This document shows, piece after piece, positions 37,858-42,195 of a stretch of DNA of 42,195 bases; positions within the stretch are counted from its first letter, which is position 1; every line of letters starts with the position of its first letter. The stretch is from positions 1 to 42,195 of the forward strand of contig CAOKRG010000021.1 in assembly GCA_948471095.1 (NCBI GenBank), given 5' to 3'. Source of the DNA: an uncultured Oscillospiraceae bacterium (GTDB lineage Bacteria > Bacillota > Clostridia > Oscillospirales > Acutalibacteraceae). Under the pieces are notes generated by a model. The model ran no database searches, was not told where the DNA came from, and saw nothing but the letters and a program-made list of their open reading frames with translations. The position numbers were made by a program, and so were the translations under genes.

Positions 37858-37938
37858 AGAAAGATATAGGCCAAAGGCTGGGAGGCTTGTCCCAGCCTCT
37901 TGATCCTTATGAGATAAAACCTAAAGGAGGTCCCCGTC

Positions 37939-39306
37939 ATGCGGCGACTGAACAACGAGAGCCCCCAAAGCACCACCATGCAGGAGCTCTGCGCGGAATA
38001 CCGGAAGAACAACGCCATCTCCCGCCAGGAGTACGAGACCCACCGGGTCAAACGGGGCCTGCGCAACCCGGACGGCACCGGAGTTATGGCCGGACTCACC
38101 CATGTGTGCAATGTCCACGGCTATCTGATAGACGATGGAGACAAAATTCCCGACCAAGGGCGGCTCACCTACCGGGGCATCAACATGGAGGATATTGTCC
38201 GGGGCTGCCAGGCGGAGGGACGCTTTGGCTTTGAGGAGGTGGTCTGGCTGCTGATTTTCGGCAAGCTGCCGGACCGCCGGCAGTTTGGGCGCATCTGCGA
38301 GCTGCTGTATGAGAACCGGGAGCTGCCGGAATATTTTCCCGAGGACATGATCATAAAGGCGCCCTCCAAAAACGTGATGAACAAGCTGGCCCGTTCGGTG
38401 CTGGCACTCTATTCTTATGACGACGACCCGGAGGACATGTCTCTGGAAAACAATATGCGTCAGAGTATTTCCTTGATTGCCCGCCTGCCCTCCATTATGG
38501 CCTATTCCTACCAGGTGAAGCGCCGGCATTTCGACAAGGAGAGCATGTTTTTCCATCCCTATGAGCCCGGCCACCGGACGGCCGAGGCCATTCTCAACTC
38601 CCTGCGCCCGGACCGGAAATTCACCCGGGAGGAGGCGGAGCTTTTGGACCTGTGCATGGTTCTGCACGCGGAACATGGGGGCGGCAACAACTCCACCTTC
38701 ACCACCCGGGTGCTCACCTCGGCGGGCACGGACATCTATTCCGCCATCGGGGCGGCCATCGGGTCCCTAAAGGGCTTCCGCCACGGCGGGGCCAACCACC
38801 GGGTGGTGAACATGATGGGGGAGATCATGGCCAATGTCAAGGACTGGGCCGATGAAGAAGAGATCTCCCGCTATCTGGAAAAGATTCTGCGCAAAGAGGC
38901 CGGGGACGGCAGCGGGCTTATTTACGGCATGGGCCACGCCATCTACACGGTGTCCGACCCCCGGGCGGTCATACTGAAGGAAAAGGCCAAGGCGCTGGCC
39001 GCGGAAAAAGGCTATGACAAGCGGCTGGCCCTTTATGAGCGGATCGAGCGGCTTTCCCCCCAGGTCTTCCACCAGGTGACGGGCAAGGAAAAGGCCATCT
39101 GCGCCAATGTGGATTTTTATTCCGGCCTGGTGTACGAGATGCTGGGCATCCCGGAGGAACTGTACACGCCCATGTTCGCCGTGTCCCGCATAGCCGGATG
39201 GTGCGCCCACCGGATCGAGGAGCTGACCACCGGCGGGCGGATTATGCGTCCGGCCTACCGGGCCCTGCCGGTAAAGCAGAAGTATGTGCCCCTGGACCAA
39301 CGCTGA
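37939..39306 (+). CDS. gltA: Citrate synthase
   Basis: Condenses oxaloacetate and acetyl-CoA to citrate. The 455-residue protein has the active-site residues in order: His282 in R-H-G-G-A-N, His333 in G-M-G-H-A-I-Y, with S-D-P-R-A, and Asp392 in N-V-D-F-Y-S-G. The first histidine motif is G-F-R-H-G-G-A-N-H-R-V where most enzymes have G-P-L-H-G-G-A-N-E-A, a feature of the clostridial branch as I recall it, and an N-terminal extension of about 35 residues is present. ATG at 37939 follows AAAGGAGG. It is a single-gene unit with its own promoter and leader hairpin, in an organism where it probably feeds glutamate synthesis. Confidence 0.96.
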   Translation: MRRLNNESPQSTTMQELCAEYRKNNAISRQEYETHRVKRGLRNPDGTGVMAGLTHVCNVHGYLIDDGDKIPDQGRLTYRGINMEDIVRGCQAEGRFGFEEVVWLLIFGKLPDRRQFGRICELLYENRELPEYFPEDMIIKAPSKNVMNKLARSVLALYSYDDDPEDMSLENNMRQSISLIARLPSIMAYSYQVKRRHFDKESMFFHPYEPGHRTAEAILNSLRPDRKFTREEAELLDLCMVLHAEHGGGNNSTFTTRVLTSAGTDIYSAIGAAIGSLKGFRHGGANHRVVNMMGEIMANVKDWADEEEISRYLEKILRKEAGDGSGLIYGMGHAIYTVSDPRAVILKEKAKALAAEKGYDKRLALYERIERLSPQVFHQVTGKEKAICANVDFYSGLVYEMLGIPEELYTPMFAVSRIAGWCAHRIEELTTGGRIMRPAYRALPVKQKYVPLDQR

Positions 39307-39588
39307 GAAAATGGAAAAAGCCTACTGAGCGCAACAGTAAAAGTTTCGTCAACCTTTTCAAAGGTTGCGGGGTTTTCAGGGGCAGAGCCCCTGAACCGCC
39401 GGAGGGGGAAGATTGCCAGTGGCAATCGTTCTGACCCGACCGAGCCGGCAGGCGAGACCCCACTCCGTAAAAACTTCAAAAAAACTACGTCCTGTGCGCC
39501 GGAAGGTGAGCGTCTGCCAGTAGCAGACAAGCTGCGACCCGGCCGAGCCACTCCGTAAAACTTCAAACCGCTCCCTTTGGACACTCCC
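39307..39588 (+). mobile_element. Mobile repeat, copy D (about 280 bp, compound)
   Basis: Right end TTTGGACACTCCC (39576-39588) matches the family end; the left terminal repeat is missing, as if lost at the citrate synthase stop. It shares with C, in opposite orientation, CTGAGCGCAACAGTAAAAG, GATTGCC-AGT-GGCAATC and CACTCCGTAAAA, and repeats the last block twice, so it looks like a joined pair of partial copies. A 7-bp hairpin CAGGGGC-AGA-GCCCCTG (39377-39393) may act as a transcription end for citrate synthase. It fills most of the gap 39307-39666. Confidence 0.8.
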
Positions 39589-39604
39589 CGGCCCAACCCG
39601 GCGC

Positions 39605-39633
39605 TTGAAAATCCCCGATGGTTGTGCTATACT
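39605..39633 (+). promoter_or_regulatory. Promoter of the membrane protein/ART-like pair
   Basis: TTGAAA (39605-39610), 17-base spacer, TATACT (39628-39633), 17 bases beyond the end of mobile repeat D. Confidence 0.85.
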
Positions 39634-39666
39634 GGATTCTAATCGATCAAGAAAGGGTGTGCGCGC

Positions 39667-40581
39667 ATGGTTTCTTCTAAAACCTCCAAGATCCGCTCTG
39701 GTTTCAAACTGGCTTTCGCCGGATTGGCGGCGGGACTGGTGCTGCGGCTGGTATTGATGCTTTTTTTCTACGACTATGAGACGGGTTTTTACACAGACGG
39801 AGGCCTCTCCGCCTGGCTGGGCCTTCTGCTGCCCGGCGCGGCGGCGGGAGCCGCGGCCTGGCTGTTCTGCCGCACCGGCCAGGGATATGGACGGTATATC
39901 CGTAAAAAGAAGACTCTGCCCGCCATTCTGGCCTTCCTCTCCGGCTTTATGCTTCTGCAGGAGGGAGTGCGGCAGGCCGTAAGCTTCAAAACGTTTTTGG
40001 ACATCGGCCTGTCGGAATATGACGCGGCCACGCAGCCGCTGATCTTCTGGTTCTTCGTGGTTATGAGCCTGATTTTCGGCATGGTCCAGCTGGTTGTGGG
40101 CGCGGCGCTGACCACAGGGCGGAACCCTTTCCAGAGCGCGCCTCTGCTGTATATGCCCGGGGTGCTGTGGGGGATTTCCTATCTGATCGTGGTGTACGTG
40201 TTTTACGCCAAATCCTCCTGCTTTGTGGAGAATTTCTTCTCGGTCATTGGCGCGGCGGCGCTGCTGATCACGCTTTTATATGCCTGCAAGCTTTTCTCCG
40301 GGGTGGATGACCCGGGAGCCGCCAAGCGCCTTTTCGCGGCGGGAGGCTTCCTTCTGGCCTGGGAGATTCCCTATCTTACCGCTAACCTGGTCATGCGGCT
40401 GCTGGGCAAAACTTACTCCGGCGAACAGCCCGCCGGATACCAGCTCAGCGCCCTGTGCGCGGCGGCGTTTTTGGGGGTGTTTTTGTGGACCGCCTACCGG
40501 GACAGCCGGGAGGCCTGGGAGACAGAGCCCCAGGCGGAGCCGGAAGCCCAGGAGCCTCCGGCGGACCCAGAGGAAGCCTGA
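39667..40581 (+). CDS. Polytopic membrane protein of unknown function
   Basis: A 304-residue protein with about eight membrane spans (roughly 13-35, 48-66, 81-100, 120-145, 160-180, 188-210, 222-245, 266-284) and an acidic, Pro/Glu-rich cytoplasmic tail (E-T-E-P-Q-A-E-P-E-A-Q-E-P-P). No transporter, enzyme or sensor motif is recognisable. ATG at 39667 has AAAGGGTG 10 bases upstream. It has its own promoter and its stop overlaps the next gene's start (TGATG), so the two products are made together and may act together. Confidence 0.8.
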   Translation: MVSSKTSKIRSGFKLAFAGLAAGLVLRLVLMLFFYDYETGFYTDGGLSAWLGLLLPGAAAGAAAWLFCRTGQGYGRYIRKKKTLPAILAFLSGFMLLQEGVRQAVSFKTFLDIGLSEYDAATQPLIFWFFVVMSLIFGMVQLVVGAALTTGRNPFQSAPLLYMPGVLWGISYLIVVYVFYAKSSCFVENFFSVIGAAALLITLLYACKLFSGVDDPGAAKRLFAAGGFLLAWEIPYLTANLVMRLLGKTYSGEQPAGYQLSALCAAAFLGVFLWTAYRDSREAWETEPQAEPEAQEPPADPEEA

Positions 40582-41207
40582 TGCCAAGCCTGTATCACGG
40601 CTCGGCGCAAGGCGGCCTCACGGAGCTCAAGGCATTTTCCAGCCTGCACGGCAGGGGAGACAGGGTGCTGTACCTGACGGACTGCGTCCCCTACGCGCTG
40701 TTTTACATTTGGGACGGGGCCCGTCTGGGCAGCGGGCGCAAGCATGTGACCGGCAGTGTGCGCCAGGGCCGGGCTTGGTATGAAGAGCAGTTCCCCGGCC
40801 AGTTAGAGGCGTTCTATGGGGGCGCTTCCGGCTGGCTGTACCGGGTGGAGCCAGCCTCGGGCGCGGAGCCTCTGGCCGGACGCGAGGCCCTGTTTTATGC
40901 CCAGGGGGACCAGCCTGTGGCCGGGGCGGCGTTTATCCCCGACGTACACCGGGCCCTGCTGGACTGGGAGGCCCGGGGGATGCTGGAGGTCTCCCGCTTT
41001 GAGGACCGGACTCTGGCGGAACAGGAGGAGCTGACTGGGCGTATCGCTCAAATGATCGCCCAGAACAGCTTTTACCAGGGTAAGCCGGAGGCGGATTTTT
41101 ACCGGCGCTTTTTCCGGGAGGCCTGGGCGCTGGCGGAGCGCGGCGGCGGTATAGGCTGGGAACAAGGGAATGCCATTGGAACCTCCCCGGAGCGGGCTTT
41201 GCTGTAG
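40581..41207 (+). CDS. Unrecognised protein, possibly ADP-ribosyltransferase-like
   Basis: A 208-residue soluble protein I cannot assign firmly. Its opening, L-Y-H-G-S-A-Q-G-G-L-T-E-L, then V-L-Y-L-T-D-C-V-P-Y-A-L-F-Y-I-W, resembles the H-G-(T/S) and Y-L-T-D...A blocks of ADP-ribosyltransferase-fold proteins (Arr/DUF3990-like H-Y-E group); a candidate third acidic residue was not pinned down. Its middle G-W-L-Y-R-V-E-P and the helical C-terminus (D-F-Y-R-R-F-F-R-E-A-W) are unremarkable. ATG 40581 overlaps the stop of the membrane protein, so expression is coupled. If the fold is right it could be a toxin, an antibiotic-modifying enzyme or a house-keeping modifier; none is shown. Confidence 0.6.
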   Translation: MPSLYHGSAQGGLTELKAFSSLHGRGDRVLYLTDCVPYALFYIWDGARLGSGRKHVTGSVRQGRAWYEEQFPGQLEAFYGGASGWLYRVEPASGAEPLAGREALFYAQGDQPVAGAAFIPDVHRALLDWEARGMLEVSRFEDRTLAEQEELTGRIAQMIAQNSFYQGKPEADFYRRFFREAWALAERGGGIGWEQGNAIGTSPERALL

Positions 41208-41291
41208 AAGGGCCAAACGGGCGGGGTTTAGGGTTATGGTAAGGGGCGCGCCGCGAAAGAAAATTTCTCCGCAAATAATGCTGGCAAAGGC

Positions 41292-41320
41292 TTGTATTTC
41301 TGGAAGAAATGTTATAAAAT
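41292..41320 (+). promoter_or_regulatory. Promoter of gap
   Basis: TTGTAT (41292-41297), 17-base spacer, TAAAAT (41315-41320); AGGAGG lies 11-16 bases before the gap start. Confidence 0.8.
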
Positions 41321-41363
41321 AAGAGCAGTACGGTACCCCATCAATCTTTAGGAGGTCATTCCA

Positions 41364-42195
41364 ATGTCTGTCAAAGTTGCAATCAATGGTTTCGGCCGCA
41401 TCGGCCGCCTGGCTTTCCGCCAGATGTTCGGCGCTGAGGGCTACGAGATCGTGGCCATCAACGACCTGACCAGCCCCAAGATGCTGGCCCATCTGCTCAA
41501 GTACGACTCCGCCCAGGGCCGCTATGCTCTGTGCGACAAGGTGGAGGCCGGCGAGGACTCCATCACCGTAGACGGCAAGACCATCAAGATCTACGCTGAG
41601 AAGAACGCCGCCGACCTGCCCTGGGGCGAGATCGGCGTGGACGTTGTGCTGGAGTGCACCGGCTTCTACTGCTCCAAGGAGAAGAGCCAGGCCCACATCG
41701 ATGCGGGCGCTAAGAAGGTCGTCATCTCCGCCCCTGCCGGCAAGGATCTGAAGACCATCGTTTACAGCGTAAACGAGAAGACCCTGACCGCCGAGGACAC
41801 CATCATCAGCGCGGCCTCCTGCACCACCAACTGCCTGGCCCCCATGGCCGACACCCTGAATAAGTACGCTCCCATCCAGAGCGGCATCATGACCACGGTC
41901 CACGCCTTCACCGGCGACCAGATGGTTCTGGACGGCCCCCACCGCAAGGGCGACCTGCGCCGCGCCCGCGCCGCCGCCGTGAACATCGTTCCCAACAGCA
42001 CCGGCGCCGCCAAGGCCATCGGCCTGGTCATCCCCGAGCTGAATGGCAAGCTGATCGGCTCTGCCCAGCGCGTACCCGTACCCACCGGCTCCACCACCAT
42101 TCTGGTAGCCGTTGTCAAGGGTGAGAACATCACCGCCGAGGGCATCAACGCCGCCATGAAGGCCGCCGCCTCCGACTCCTTCGGCTACACCGAGG
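41364..42195 (+). CDS. gap: Glyceraldehyde-3-phosphate dehydrogenase, 3' end cut by window edge
   Basis: Glycolytic enzyme oxidising glyceraldehyde-3-phosphate to 1,3-bisphosphoglycerate with NAD+. The visible 277 residues include the Rossmann motif [10 protein letters not shown], Asp34 in A-I-N-D (NAD rather than NADP), the catalytic Cys153 in [12 protein letters not shown], and His180 in T-V-H-A-F-T; about 60 residues lie beyond the window. ATG at 41364 follows AGGAGG. Codon choice is more uniform and C-ending than in nearby genes, consistent with high expression. It has its own promoter at 41292. Confidence 0.98.
   Translation, partial: MSVKVAINGFGRIGRLAFRQMFGAEGYEIVAINDLTSPKMLAHLLKYDSAQGRYALCDKVEAGEDSITVDGKTIKIYAEKNAADLPWGEIGVDVVLECTGFYCSKEKSQAHIDAGAKKVVISAPAGKDLKTIVYSVNEKTLTAEDTIISAASCTTNCLAPMADTLNKYAPIQSGIMTTVHAFTGDQMVLDGPHRKGDLRRARAAAVNIVPNSTGAAKAIGLVIPELNGKLIGSAQRVPVPTGSTTILVAVVKGENITAEGINAAMKAAASDSFGYTE

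Overview
The window is 42 kb of gene-dense, high-GC DNA from a Gram-positive, probably spore-forming anaerobe of the class Clostridia, most like the Oscillospiraceae/Ruminococcaceae. The grounds are strong AGGAGG-type ribosome binding sites, TTGACA/TATAAT promoters, a spoIID gene, a mraZ-rsmH-ftsL-PBP-mraY-ftsW-murG-murA-divIB-ftsZ division cluster, a PyrK/PyrD (type 1B) dihydroorotate dehydrogenase, ylxM-ffh, and a clostridial type FtsZ tail. The genus cannot be fixed from sequence alone. Both ends cut genes: pyrF at the left, gap at the right.

Layout. (1) 1-5.3 kb: pyrimidine block. pyrF (partial), a zinc-dependent phospholipase C-like gene, pyrK, a NUDIX hydrolase, and an unusual single reading frame joining a peptidase S51-like domain to PyrD, followed by a histidine phosphatase and ruvX, largely with overlapping start and stop codons. 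(2) 5.3-9.3 kb: XRE regulator, secreted protein of unknown role, L-lactate dehydrogenase, then a two-gene minus-strand unit (threonine aldolase-like enzyme, ASCH protein) separated from ldh by a bidirectional terminator. (3) 9.6-14 kb: ylxM-ffh, a VOC protein, and rpsP-khpA-rimM-trmD (SRP and ribosome/tRNA maturation). (4) 14-19 kb: ptsH behind a long structured leader, uvrC, rsmD, a methyltransferase, coaD and a coiled-coil protein. (5) 19-32.8 kb: division and cell-wall cluster, lacking murC/D/E/F and ftsA but carrying two GNAT genes between murG and murA. (6) 32.8-36.2 kb: VOC protein, methyltransferase, an in-frame GNAT plus fumarase-beta reading frame, and a cation diffusion facilitator. 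(7) 36.6-42 kb: spoIID (minus), citrate synthase, a membrane protein overlapping a possible ADP-ribosyltransferase-like gene, and gap.

The most striking non-coding content is a family of small non-autonomous mobile elements (four copies, about 0.13-0.4 kb). Two copies have recognisable terminal inverted repeats and perfect 8-bp target duplications (AGGCGCGG; GAAACTTA). Their interiors carry strings of perfect hairpins whose stems differ in sequence but nearly all have exactly 3-nt loops; similar hairpins occur before ffh and ftsL. Two in-frame gene fusions (S51-PyrD; GNAT-FumB), the DivIB protein with an Arg-rich cytoplasmic tail and an acidic W-T-G repeat outside the cell, and the ptsH leader RNA are the other points most worth following. 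No tRNA, rRNA, CRISPR array, known riboswitch or complete transposase gene was seen.
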